64,000 nt of DNA from an archaeon (GTDB lineage: Archaea > Nanobdellota > Nanobdellia > Pacearchaeales > GW2011-AR1). Of this stretch, positions 49,159 through 58,549 are shown piece after piece (position 1 is the stretch's first letter; each line of letters starts with the position of its first letter). The notes below the pieces were generated by a model, which worked only from the letters and a program-made list of their open reading frames with translations, had not been told where the DNA came from and did no database searches. Both the position numbers and the translations under genes were made by a program. Location of the stretch: assembly GCA_030636025.1 (NCBI GenBank), contig DAOVXQ010000004.1, positions 22,229-86,228 on the forward strand, given 5' to 3'.

Positions 49159-49231
49159 TGTATCAACTAGTTAATAATTAGATTTTGATGTTTGCCTTTA
49201 ATTCTGTAAATGATAGATAAAAATTAAAACC

Positions 49232-49328
49232 CTAAAATTCTATTCATCCCAGCAATTTTTGTAATTAATGTAGAGAGGTATTAAAAATTGCTAAAATTCT
49301 GTTCGTCCTAGTGTTTTTGTTATTTAAT
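49232..49328. repeat. imperfect ~38-nt direct repeat pair in intergenic DNA
   Basis: CTAAAATTCTATTCATCCCAGCAATTTTTGTAATTAAT (49232-49269) vs CTAAAATTCTGTTCGTCCTAGTGTTTTTGTTATTTAAT (49291-49328). Confidence 0.6.
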
Positions 49329-49346
49329 TTTATTTCTTCAAAAACC

Positions 49347-49706
49347 TTAGAACTCGCCATCAACTTCCTTGATGAAGCCTTTTCGTTTTAGCCATTCGAT
49401 TTCTGCGGGTCGGTATTTGTATAAGATATTTCCTTTTTTGTCGCCTTCAAATTCCCATGGTTCGACAATGACTGTGTCGCCTGGTCGAATCCATAGTTTT
49501 CTTCTTTTTGAACCAGGGATTCTGCAATTTCGTTCTTTGCCGTCAAAACATTTAACCAAAAGCCGATTTGCACCTAATCTTTGTTCGATTAATCCAATTA
49601 CTTGATTTCCTCTGGGGGTTTTGGCTCTAATCGGACCTGTTTCTGTATTTACAGGATAACCTTTGTTTGGTTTGTTTTTATTTTTAAATTGTTTTTTGAA
49701 TACCAT
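49347..49706 (-). CDS. eif1A: translation initiation factor aIF1A
   Basis: GNQVIGLIEQRLGANRLLVKCFDGKERNCRIPGSKRRKLWIRPGD. Confidence 0.94.
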   Translation of the reverse strand: MVFKKQFKNKNKPNKGYPVNTETGPIRAKTPRGNQVIGLIEQRLGANRLLVKCFDGKERNCRIPGSKRRKLWIRPGDTVIVEPWEFEGDKKGNILYKYRPAEIEWLKRKGFIKEVDGEF

Positions 49707-49806
49707 AAATATAAATGAGAATTAAGGTTTAAAAATCCTTAGATTTTTAACTCATTCAAAACTAGGGAATTTTGAAGATATTTAAGGTTTGATAATTGGT
49801 TGAGAT

Positions 49807-50250
49807 TTATTCATGCCAATAAGTAAGATGTATTCTATCTATATTGCAATGATATTGTAATCCTCTTGCCCAAAAAGGACAGGCTTCTGTTAAAAGATCT
49901 TTAGAAGTTATTATAATATTTTCTAAAATTTTTGTTTTATCTAATAAAAAATCCCATCCAATTATTTTTAATATTTCTGGGTGATTCTTATACCCCTCTA
50001 AATAAAATCCATTATTATCTATTGTTTGGGGCTGGTTAAATTGAAATTTTAATTGTTGAATATTATTTTGTTTTACCTCCATAATCCCATTAAGTTTATC
50101 TGATAAACTTACTTTAATTAGAAATTTGTTATTAAATCTGTTTTTGTTATTTGTTTCTGTTCTTAGGGCATATCCTTTAATTAAATAAGGAATATCCTGC
50201 TTGTAAATATTTACATTTAAATCTGAATTCCCATCATAATTAGCATTCAT
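49807..50250 (-). CDS. hypothetical protein
   Basis: ORF. Confidence 0.5.
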   Translation of the reverse strand: MNANYDGNSDLNVNIYKQDIPYLIKGYALRTETNNKNRFNNKFLIKVSLSDKLNGIMEVKQNNIQQLKFQFNQPQTIDNNGFYLEGYKNHPEILKIIGWDFLLDKTKILENIIITSKDLLTEACPFWARGLQYHCNIDRIHLTYWHE

Positions 50251-50295
50251 TTTATGAATTAATTTATATTATTTATAAATAAATAGGTTTTAATT

Positions 50296-50592
50296 TTACA
50301 TCAACCCCAAAGCAACAGGAACATTGTCTATTGTAATTATTCCCTCTTTAGAAATTATTTTTGCTTCTAATGCAGATTTTATTGATTCTTCGCCTACAAT
50401 GTAAAATGTTGCGTCTTCTTTGTCCATGTCTTTTAGAATTTCTATGGTTTCTTGTTTGTCTTTTTCTTTGTCTTGGAAAAAATTTGGTCTTACTTCAATT
50501 TGCATAATATCTTGTTCAAATGTTTTTCCAATTAAATCTGTATCTGCTAAGGCAACTATTTTTCTGTATGAATCGTGTATTTTGATTTGCAT
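50296..50592 (-). CDS. DUF424 protein
   Basis: IKIHDSYRKIVALADTDLIGKTFE; next to aIF1A/aIF2-beta. Confidence 0.85.
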   Translation of the reverse strand: MQIKIHDSYRKIVALADTDLIGKTFEQDIMQIEVRPNFFQDKEKDKQETIEILKDMDKEDATFYIVGEESIKSALEAKIISKEGIITIDNVPVALGLM

Positions 50593-50675
50593 ACTTAAAT
50601 ATATAAGAATTGGTTTAAAAAATCTTCGATTGATTTGTTAGATTAATTATAAAAAATAAAAATAAAAATAAAAAA

Positions 50676-50876
50676 TTAAGCAGCTTTTTTCATTTCTGCT
50701 TTTTCTTGTATTCCACCCATCCTACAAACAGTAATTCCGCAATTTGGGCATTTCCCTTTTGCGATTTTTGTGCCTTTCTTTGTTTTGGACTCTACTGGGT
50801 CTTGGATTTCTACTTTCTTTTTACACTTTACACAATATCCTTCAGTCATTTTTACCTCCTTGCCATCAATTTTCAT
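50676..50876 (-). CDS. DUF5679-like zinc-binding protein
   Basis: GYCVKCKKKVEIQDPVESKTKKGTKIAKGKCPNCGITVCRMG. Confidence 0.85.
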   Translation of the reverse strand: MKIDGKEVKMTEGYCVKCKKKVEIQDPVESKTKKGTKIAKGKCPNCGITVCRMGGIQEKAEMKKAA

Positions 50877-50937
50877 TGATATTTAGATATTTATATGTGG
50901 ATAATATATTTTATAAAGGTTTAGATAGAGAAATTTG

Positions 50938-51345
50938 TTATATTTTTGCTCTTACACTGTGTTTTGCTCCGCACGCGAGGCAGTGGACAAACAGGAATTT
51001 GTGTTCTTTTGTGAATTCTGTGTCTGGTTTTTTGCATTCTTTGCAGATGACAAATTCATTTGCATAGTCTTGGATTTTTTCATTGATTTTTGCAGATGCA
51101 ATTTTTCTTTGAAAAATTGCTCTATTTTGTTTAAATGCCCCAGATGTTGCGAGTTCTCTTAAGAGATATTTAAGTAAATGATTTTGGTCTCTTCTTAAAT
51201 GAGATGCGATTTGCGATAAGTTGGTCAGAATTGTTTTTGTTCCCTCTACGTGCCCTTCTACTTTTGGGATTTCAAATCTCTCGCTGTGTTCTATTGGCTT
51301 GACTTTTTTATATGCTTGATTTAATAATTTTTCGTAATTGTCCAT
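50938..51345 (-). CDS. eif2b: translation initiation factor aIF2 beta
   Basis: LRRDQNHLLKYLLRELATSGAF, C-terminal zinc ribbon CKECKKPDTEF...CLACGAKH. Confidence 0.94.
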   Translation of the reverse strand: MDNYEKLLNQAYKKVKPIEHSERFEIPKVEGHVEGTKTILTNLSQIASHLRRDQNHLLKYLLRELATSGAFKQNRAIFQRKIASAKINEKIQDYANEFVICKECKKPDTEFTKEHKFLFVHCLACGAKHSVRAKI

Positions 51346-51480
51346 GAAAATTAATGTTGTAAGGGGTTTATAAGGGTTTTGAGTTTGATGGGTGTTGTTT
51401 ATTATGAGTATATTGTTGATGAACTGAAAATTAGTTTTGAAAGATTTTATGAAATTTTTGGAAGTTTACTAACCAAAAAT

Positions 51481-51605
51481 TTCTTTTTATTTATATTTTA
51501 TTCTTTCTAATCACTCATCTGTAAAACTTATTGGCATTATATGATTTTGATAGAAAAACAAACTTAGGTTAGCGAAGCTCCTAAGTTAGATGTTTAAGTA
51601 AGTTA
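51481..51605. ncRNA. copy B of the duplicated intergenic element
   Basis: Similar to 47786-47904; hairpin AACTTAGG-TT-AGC-GAA-GCT-CCTAAGTT at 51561-51587. Confidence 0.5.
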
Positions 51606-51701
51606 TTCTATAATTTGTATATTGTTTAATTACTTGTCATAAGTTTGATTGTAATCTCAAACATCAACAAAATATTTAAACTTCTTTTTTCTAATAGTTG
51701 T

Positions 51702-52103
51702 ATGGTTATTCCTCTTGCAGAGGTGGAAAATTTGAATAGAACTACAGAAATTAATTTTGAATTAGTTGCGGGTGTTTCATTTGATAAAGTGCATTGTGCT
51801 TATCAGATAAACCATCCGGTTAATGGGGCGACAGAACCTGGTTCTGGGAATTGTCAAAAGTGTTTAGAAGACAAGGAACATAATCCAGAGTGTCCGGGTT
51901 TTCGCGGGGTTGTTCCTTTAAAAAATGATTTAGTAATGAGGATTGTTAATTCTTCGACTGTTTATTGTCCTTTAAGAGATAGGGATATAATTATTAATAG
52001 TGTTTGTTGCCATGCTCTTGGAAGTTGTAAGTTTTATAGGGGTTTGTTTTCTATGGAAATAGGAGAAGGTGTTTTGTGTGGGTATCGGGTTGGAAAGGGA
52101 TAG
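51702..52103 (+). CDS. Cys-rich hypothetical protein (likely start at 51702)
   Basis: MVIPLAEVENLNRTTEI; CQKCLEDKEHNPECPGF. Confidence 0.6.
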   Translation: MVIPLAEVENLNRTTEINFELVAGVSFDKVHCAYQINHPVNGATEPGSGNCQKCLEDKEHNPECPGFRGVVPLKNDLVMRIVNSSTVYCPLRDRDIIINSVCCHALGSCKFYRGLFSMEIGEGVLCGYRVGKG

Positions 52104-52214
52104 TTATATCTAATTGTAGGTGCTCTTTTTTCCTGCTCAATTAGGAAGAAGTGCTCCCAAAAGCTTAAAAATGGGTTTTCTTTATTCAAAGAATCGGTAT
52201 CAGAGATAATTAAA

Positions 52215-52469
52215 ATGAATGAATATGATTTGAAAAAATTAGAAATTAAAGAATTGAAAGAAAAAATTATAGAATTTTTTAAATCAGATAAGTGCTATGA
52301 CGTGACTTTATCTTTCCTAACAAAAGAGTTAAAAATAGAGGATATAGATTTTTTGAATTTTTGCTTAAATGAATTAGTTGAAGAAGGATGGATAAAAAAA
52401 TCTATTTCTTTAGATCATTTTGAGTATGACCCTGGTAAAAAATTAGATTTTGGTGGGCTCGGAGGATAA
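52215..52469 (+). CDS. small wHTH-like hypothetical protein
   Basis: ORF. Confidence 0.5.
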   Translation: MNEYDLKKLEIKELKEKIIEFFKSDKCYDVTLSFLTKELKIEDIDFLNFCLNELVEEGWIKKSISLDHFEYDPGKKLDFGGLGG

Positions 52470-52652
52470 TAATCGCATCTCTCTAATTCTATTGCAAACC
52501 CACCCTAAAGAGCATCTACAACTCAAAATTCTTTAAGAATTTTGTCCTCCCAGATGACATAATAGCGATTAAAAAGCTTACTTGGTTCACGCAAATTGCA
52601 TTCAGTTAGCATTTAAAATTATTTCATTGCAACTTTCTTTAATCGTAAACGT

Positions 52653-53288
52653 TTACCCCAAATACCTCAGCCTGCCGGGTTTTGGCTCATAGATTATTCC
52701 TTCTTCAAGAAGTTTTTTGATTTCTTGTGTAATCAGGTTTGGCTGGGCTTTAAGTTTGAGTATAATTTCTTCAGTGTCAATTCCTTCGCTTGATTCTGAT
52801 GATTTGATTTTGTCGATTATTTGGTCTCTGAATGCTCTGATTTCTTCTTTTGGCACTTGCTTTGGCTGGGCTTTTTCAATTTCTAATTTTCTTACTAAAA
52901 GGTATTTTGGTTCTTGTTTTTTGAGTATTTCTGGGAGGATGTAGATTTCATTGTTGTAAGAACGAAGGACTCCGATTATCATTAGTGTGTCGCCTTGGTT
53001 TAGGTCGTTGAATTTGTTGATGTCTTCTCCGAAGACTCTTAACTGGATTTGTCCGCTTCCGTCGTCGATGGTTATTGATGCGAATCTTCTTTCGCCTTCA
53101 TTTACATATTTGTCAATCACATTCGCAATTATATTTGTTCTGACGATTTTTTTGTCTCCTAATCCAATATGCAGAAGTCTTTTCTGAGTTGTTTGCTTGT
53201 CTTGAGGGGTTTCGTCAAATATCTGATTTCCTCTAAGCAAGTCTCCAATTCTTAATTTATATGCAATCTCTCTTTTGTAGTCTGGCAT
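52653..53288 (-). CDS. RPA-like single-stranded DNA-binding protein (OB fold)
   Basis: ERRFASITIDDGSGQIQLRVFGEDINKFNDLNQGDTLMIIGVLRSYNNEIYILPEI. Confidence 0.87.
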   Translation of the reverse strand: MPDYKREIAYKLRIGDLLRGNQIFDETPQDKQTTQKRLLHIGLGDKKIVRTNIIANVIDKYVNEGERRFASITIDDGSGQIQLRVFGEDINKFNDLNQGDTLMIIGVLRSYNNEIYILPEILKKQEPKYLLVRKLEIEKAQPKQVPKEEIRAFRDQIIDKIKSSESSEGIDTEEIILKLKAQPNLITQEIKKLLEEGIIYEPKPGRLRYLG

Positions 53289-53426
53289 TAGTGTTGAAAG
53301 AAGTTTTGTTTTTTAAATATTGTTGTAGTTGATGTGGGATTTTTATAATCTATAATTGTGAGGGGTTTTACAGAGGAGTAAATTTGATTATTATTTTCTT
53401 TTTTAATTTTTTATTAATTGCTTAAG

Positions 53427-55433
53427 TTACATCAACTGCACAAAGCCCTGCCTTGGCTGGAAAATATCTGCTTTTGATTTTAGTTTTTCAATGGCTTCTT
53501 CAAAATCTGCGTCTGATAAATCTTTTAGTTCTTCTCTTAGGACATTTAATGGAACTTGTTTTCCGTGTTTTTCTTCTAGTTTTTTGATTGTTTCTTTAGT
53601 GAGGATGATTTTGTTTCTCTGGCTTGATGAGGTTCCGATTGAGATTCTGTCTATGTCGAAAGTTTTTGTTTCTTGGTCATAGCCAACATGCATTAAATAA
53701 TAGTTCATTAATCTTATTGCGACTTGTGCGTCTTTTTTTTCTACTTTTGGGCTTAGCCGGGTTTTTGCGTGTGCTTCTGATAGTCTGACCAGCCCTTGCA
53801 ACTGCCTTGCTGAAATAGGGATTGCCTGACCATCTCCTGATGCCTGCATATTCCTTAGTTTAACATAGTAATCTTTTATTTCATTAAATGCTTCGTCTGT
53901 TAATTCTGGTTTTACTTTTTGTTTTGCATATGCTACATATTTTCTGAATAAGTCTCTTTCGATTTCTGATTTTTGTCCTTTGTGTTGATGAATTTTTAGG
54001 ACATGGGATGCGATTGCATCGTCTTGTTTTGCATTTGGCAAGTCTCTTAAGATGAAAATTATGTCAAATCTGTTTATTAGTGCAGGGGGCAAGTCGATTT
54101 GTTGGCTTATTGATTGTGTTGGTTCGAATCTTCCGAATTTTGGGTTTCCTGCGGCTAAGACACTTGTTTCTGCTTTTAAGGTTGCCTGAACATTTGCTTT
54201 TGAAATTGTCACGGTTTGCTGTTCAAGTGCCTCGTGCATTGCACTCCTGTCTGTTGCATCCATTTTTTCAATCTCGTCAATGCAGACAATTCCTTTGTTT
54301 GCTAAAACCATTGCACCAGCTTCCAAAGACCATCCCTTTAAGAATTCGTCTTTTACAACTGTTGCAGTTATTCCTGCGCCAGTGGCTGCCTTCCCTACAA
54401 TGTAACGCCCTTTTGGGGCGATATTTGAAATGAATTTTAGGGTTACACTTTTTGCTACACCAGGATCTCCTATTAAAAATAAGTGGATGTCGCCTCTGTA
54501 ATCTGTGCCGTCTTCTCCTGTTTTTTTGACTCCGCCGAACATTTGCAGGACTAATGCTTCTTTTACTTCTTCATACCCCCAGATTCCAGGAGCAATGCTT
54601 TCTCTTAATTTTTTGAATAGTTCTTTTTCTTCAGAAAGTTCGAGTATCTGGCTTTCGTCTTCTTCTGTTATTTCGAAATCTTCGTAAGTTGATTCTAAGG
54701 GGATTAAGTTGTTTGCTTCTACTGCTAAGTCGAATCTTGTTGAGATGGCGCCTGTTTGCAGTGGGACAGGGACTTCTTTTAAAATTCCAATTACTCTGAC
54801 TTTGCTTCCAGGTGTTGTCTTTTCTTCCATTCCTGGTTCGACTAAATCTTCTTTTAGGAAAACAGACATTCTTCGTGGCTGTTCTCCTCCTGTTAATGAT
54901 TCTGGGGATTCTTCGATTACTAATCTTTGGGCGTCAACCATTATTTTGCTGATTAGTCTGAACTGCCCTTTTCTTCCGCATGAGCATCTTGTTGGTTCTC
55001 TGAACTTTTTTTCAATTTGCAAGACAGAGATTACTGTTCCGCAAGAGGGGCATTCGAATTTGGCGTTGACGACTTGGGGTCTGACTTCTGAAGCTTGTCT
55101 GACAAGTCCTTCGAAAAAAATTAATTGATTTAAATGCTGTGCCCTTATTGTTCTGACTTTGACTTTTTGTGTTTTTGGCAAATCATTGAATCTTATTCTT
55201 GCGTTTTTAATTAAACCTGTTTCTTCCAGGGCTGTTTCTAAAACTTGCAAAACTTCCTCTGGATTTTCCATTAGTGCCTCTGATAAAAGCGGGGAGTTTG
55301 AAGCCAAGTCCTCAAAATTGACAAAAACCACTTTTTTACCTTTTCTTACACTCTCGCCGATTTCTTTTTTATATGTTTCAAAAAAAGATTTTGATTCAAT
55401 TATCAGCTCTTCATTGCTCTTTTTTATGTCCAT
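53427..55433 (-). CDS. mcm: minichromosome maintenance helicase MCM
   Basis: GDIHLFLIGDPGVAKSVTLKFI, GIVCIDEIEKM, LINRFDIIFILRD. Confidence 0.97.
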   Translation of the reverse strand: MDIKKSNEELIIESKSFFETYKKEIGESVRKGKKVVFVNFEDLASNSPLLSEALMENPEEVLQVLETALEETGLIKNARIRFNDLPKTQKVKVRTIRAQHLNQLIFFEGLVRQASEVRPQVVNAKFECPSCGTVISVLQIEKKFREPTRCSCGRKGQFRLISKIMVDAQRLVIEESPESLTGGEQPRRMSVFLKEDLVEPGMEEKTTPGSKVRVIGILKEVPVPLQTGAISTRFDLAVEANNLIPLESTYEDFEITEEDESQILELSEEKELFKKLRESIAPGIWGYEEVKEALVLQMFGGVKKTGEDGTDYRGDIHLFLIGDPGVAKSVTLKFISNIAPKGRYIVGKAATGAGITATVVKDEFLKGWSLEAGAMVLANKGIVCIDEIEKMDATDRSAMHEALEQQTVTISKANVQATLKAETSVLAAGNPKFGRFEPTQSISQQIDLPPALINRFDIIFILRDLPNAKQDDAIASHVLKIHQHKGQKSEIERDLFRKYVAYAKQKVKPELTDEAFNEIKDYYVKLRNMQASGDGQAIPISARQLQGLVRLSEAHAKTRLSPKVEKKDAQVAIRLMNYYLMHVGYDQETKTFDIDRISIGTSSSQRNKIILTKETIKKLEEKHGKQVPLNVLREELKDLSDADFEEAIEKLKSKADIFQPRQGFVQLM

Positions 55434-55536
55434 TTTCCTCTTTAGAGATATTATCTTGATAACTAAGAAATATGATTAGGATTTATAAGTATTTATTTAG
55501 AGGGTTATATGGTTAGAGAAATAGGTTTGGGATTGA

Positions 55537-55812
55537 TTATTTGTTTAAGGAAATTTTGAAAAGCACTTGATGGTATTTTACTTTGTCTCCTGCATTAACT
55601 AATTTTTCTTTGATTGTGCCATATACTTTGGCTTCAATAGGGACTCTTACACGCATTGCTTCTACATCACAAATAATCGCCTCTGGAATAACATGAGAAC
55701 CGATTTTTACATAAGGTTGAAAATTGTTTGCTCTATTTTCTATTGGGTCGTTTGTATCATGGAATATCCCTTCTATTGGAGATTTTATTTCTACTATTTT
55801 ATCTATACTCAT
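55537..55812 (-). CDS. AccB/BCCP-like biotinyl-domain protein with EAMRV instead of EAMKM
   Basis: VEIKSPIEGIFH ... IICDVEAMRVRVPIEAKVYGTIKEKLVNAGDKVKYHQVLFKI. Confidence 0.82.
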   Translation of the reverse strand: MSIDKIVEIKSPIEGIFHDTNDPIENRANNFQPYVKIGSHVIPEAIICDVEAMRVRVPIEAKVYGTIKEKLVNAGDKVKYHQVLFKISLNK

Positions 55813-55892
55813 TTAAAAATTAAAGGAGAGGTTTTTAAAAAATTATGTGTCAGTAGTTATATGCTTAGAATTAGTTTGTGATTTGCGTTTGA

Positions 55893-56459
<567 letters not shown>

Positions 56460-56531
56460 TTGTTATCTTTAAGGGGTAATGATAAGGTTTAAAAAGGGAT
56501 TGGGTTTATAAAGGTTTCTGCGAAGCAGAAA

Positions 56532-56861
56532 GTGTCGCATTAAAGGGAGTTAAAATTGCTGTCAAGTGAAGGGAGTTATTTCTTCTTAAACATATATTCT
56601 TTAAAATTAATAATGATTATAAAAAATAGTATAACTGGAATTGTAGACATAAGAAGAAACTCTTGATAAGAAGGATTTGGATAAAAGCGTTGCTGAAACA
56701 TACTAAATGCAAAAACAATAACTCCCCCATAAACTCCTGCCAATAAATTTAAAATAAAATCTTCAAATTTCATAAAAATTATAAGGATTGAATTGTTTTA
56801 AAGTTTACTAAAATTGGGAGTGTCGCAATTTAGGGGCTTGAATTAAGGTGTCGCATTAGGG
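56532..56861. repeat. three direct repeats GTGTCGCA(A)TTxAGGG flanking a small membrane-protein gene
   Basis: 56532-56547, 56820-56836, 56848-56861. Confidence 0.55.
56576..56773 (-). CDS. small membrane protein (65 aa)
   Basis: Two TM segments. Confidence 0.6.
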   Translation of the reverse strand: MKFEDFILNLLAGVYGGVIVFAFSMFQQRFYPNPSYQEFLLMSTIPVILFFIIIINFKEYMFKKK

Positions 56862-56863
56862 AC

Positions 56864-57400
56864 TTACATCTCTTTAGAAAAAAACTCTCTTTCTTTAAAT
56901 CCAAATATTTTAGCTATAATATTTCTTGGGAATAATCTTAATCTAACATTGTATCTTTTAACCCTTTGATTGTATAATTTTCTCTCGTGTGTTAATTCTT
57001 TTTCTACATAACCGATACTTTTCTGTATGTTTTGAAAACTTTTATCTGCTTTTAATTGAGGGTATCTTTCTTGAACAACCAATAGTTTTGAAAGCATACT
57101 TTCTAACATATTCCCTGTTTTAATTTTTTCATCTATATTTTTACTTGCCCCCCATTGAGAACGAAGTTTTGTTATATCTGTAAATGTAGAACTTTCATGT
57201 TTTGCATAACCTTTAACCACCTCAGCTAATGCAGGAATTAAATCAAATTTTTTCTTTAAATGAACCTCAACATTACTTGCTTGTTTTTCTGTTTGAATTT
57301 GAAAATAAGTTAATTCATTATAAGTTCTATAAATATATCTTCCAAAACTAAGAATTATAATTGTTGGAATACCAATGCCTAATATTAAACTCCAATTCAT
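56864..57400 (-). CDS. LemA family protein
   Basis: YNELTYFQIQTEKQASNVEVHLKKKFDLIPALAEVVKGYAKHE. Confidence 0.92.
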   Translation of the reverse strand: MNWSLILGIGIPTIIILSFGRYIYRTYNELTYFQIQTEKQASNVEVHLKKKFDLIPALAEVVKGYAKHESSTFTDITKLRSQWGASKNIDEKIKTGNMLESMLSKLLVVQERYPQLKADKSFQNIQKSIGYVEKELTHERKLYNQRVKRYNVRLRLFPRNIIAKIFGFKEREFFSKEM

Positions 57401-57597
57401 TTTTTATCTTCTCCAAATTTTAATGATTTTTTATAGTATTCTTTATCTTTATCCATTCTTTCTGGGACGATTTTAACTTTGAAATAATTTACCATTTGTT
57501 TTATTGCTTCTTGTTTAGTTTTTAAATTATTTACTAATTTATAGACTTCTACTATTTTGTCTTCTTGTTCTGATAAGTCTATTTGTATTTTTACCAT
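57397..57597 (-). CDS. DUF2683-like small protein
   Basis: VKIQIDLSEQEDKIVEVYKLVNNLKTKQEAIKQMV; overlaps lemA start. Confidence 0.65.
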   Translation of the reverse strand: MVKIQIDLSEQEDKIVEVYKLVNNLKTKQEAIKQMVNYFKVKIVPERMDKDKEYYKKSLKFGEDKK

Positions 57598-57687
57598 AAT
57601 GTAACACCATAATATCTCTTAGTATATGGTAGTATTTAAATGTTTTGGTTTAGAAGATTGTAAGTTTTCGTGGCTAAGGTAATGATG

Positions 57688-57978
57688 TTAGGTGCGTGAC
57701 CTTTTATTATGGTTATAGAAATTATATGTTTTATTTAAGGTAGTCTTAAGGTGTTTTAATCCTTCCTGATTTTCTATAGAGTAATCTACTCTTTTACCTT
57801 TTGGTTTTTCTTTTTTAATTAAACCCAAATTTATTAAATTATTTAACTTTTCTTGAAAGATACTATTATTACTTGTATCTCTCGCCGTAGTTAAATCTCT
57901 TAAATAAACAGGATTTTCGTTTAACAATTTATTAATAATAAATAAGTCTAATTCAGAAAATAATCGGCTCTTTTCCAT
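57688..57978 (-). CDS. winged-helix regulator (MarR-like)
   Basis: LFSELDLFIINKLLNENPVYLRDLTTARDTSNNSIFQEKLNNLINLGLIKKEK. Confidence 0.65.
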   Translation of the reverse strand: MEKSRLFSELDLFIINKLLNENPVYLRDLTTARDTSNNSIFQEKLNNLINLGLIKKEKPKGKRVDYSIENQEGLKHLKTTLNKTYNFYNHNKRSRT

Positions 57979-58046
57979 TCCTAATCTATGATTTTGATAC
58001 TTTTAAACATTTCTAAATCTATACATAGATATTCCCATGTATACCA

Positions 58047-58080
58047 AAAACTATATATAGTATTAAATATATATAGTTTT
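58047..58080. repeat. 13-bp perfect inverted repeat AAAACTATATATA/TATATATAGTTTT
   Basis: Arms 58047-58059 and 58068-58080, spacer GTATTAAA. Confidence 0.6.
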
Positions 58081-58105
58081 ATCAATAAATAAGAACATTT
58101 AAATA

Positions 58106-58228
58106 ATGCAAAAACTTAAAGATATAATGAAAAAAATGGTGAGTGTTTTCTTAGTTAGCAATAATTTAAAAATTCATAATATAGATAATTCTTTACAGAT
58201 AAAGTTAAAAAGTAAGTTAGATATATAA
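58106..58228 (+). CDS. small ORF (40 aa)
   Basis: MQKLKDIMKKMVSVFLVSNNLKIHNIDNSLQIKLKSKLDI. Confidence 0.3.
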   Translation: MQKLKDIMKKMVSVFLVSNNLKIHNIDNSLQIKLKSKLDI

Positions 58229-58274
58229 AATAGTAACATTTAAAAATCTGTTACTATTTAAAAATTAATACAAA

Positions 58275-58433
58275 ATGCGACAAAAATTAAGTAACGAAAA
58301 AAAATTGAAACAAGAAGTTAAATCTTGGAAAGAAACTTGCGAAATTGTTAGTGATAAACAAATTATGCAATCAATACAGAAATCATTACAACAAATAGCA
58401 CAAGGACAAGGAATACTCTTATCACAATTATAA
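58275..58433 (+). CDS. small antitoxin-like ORF (52 aa)
   Basis: 'SWKETCEIVSDKQIMQSIQKSLQQIAQGQGI' resembles the antitoxin C-terminal pattern E..LEILSD...M..I..SL..I..G. Confidence 0.4.
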   Translation: MRQKLSNEKKLKQEVKSWKETCEIVSDKQIMQSIQKSLQQIAQGQGILLSQL

Positions 58434-58465
58434 ATTATATTCATCATTTATCGCGATGGTGTTCG

Positions 58466-58538
58466 TCCCCCCACTCAGATTCGAACTGAGATTTCCGAGC
58501 TGACAACAAGGTGTGATAAACCATTACACTATGGGGGG
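58466..58538 (-). tRNA. tRNA-Asp (GTC)-like, anticodon stem weak
   Basis: CCCCCCA/TGGGGGG acceptor, T-arm CTCAG TTCGAAT CTGAG, loop TTGTCAG; anticodon stem CCTTG/CTCGG has two mismatches. Confidence 0.7.
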
Positions 58539-58549
58539 ATTTTTAATAA

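Noticed and set aside
52470-52650. SRP RNA or RNase P RNA
   Set aside because: Conserved signature motifs of either RNA were not found; length too short for archaeal 7S RNA.
54080-54433. Plus-strand ORFs within 53.4-55.4 kb
   Set aside because: Antisense to MCM; low-complexity Leu-rich translation.
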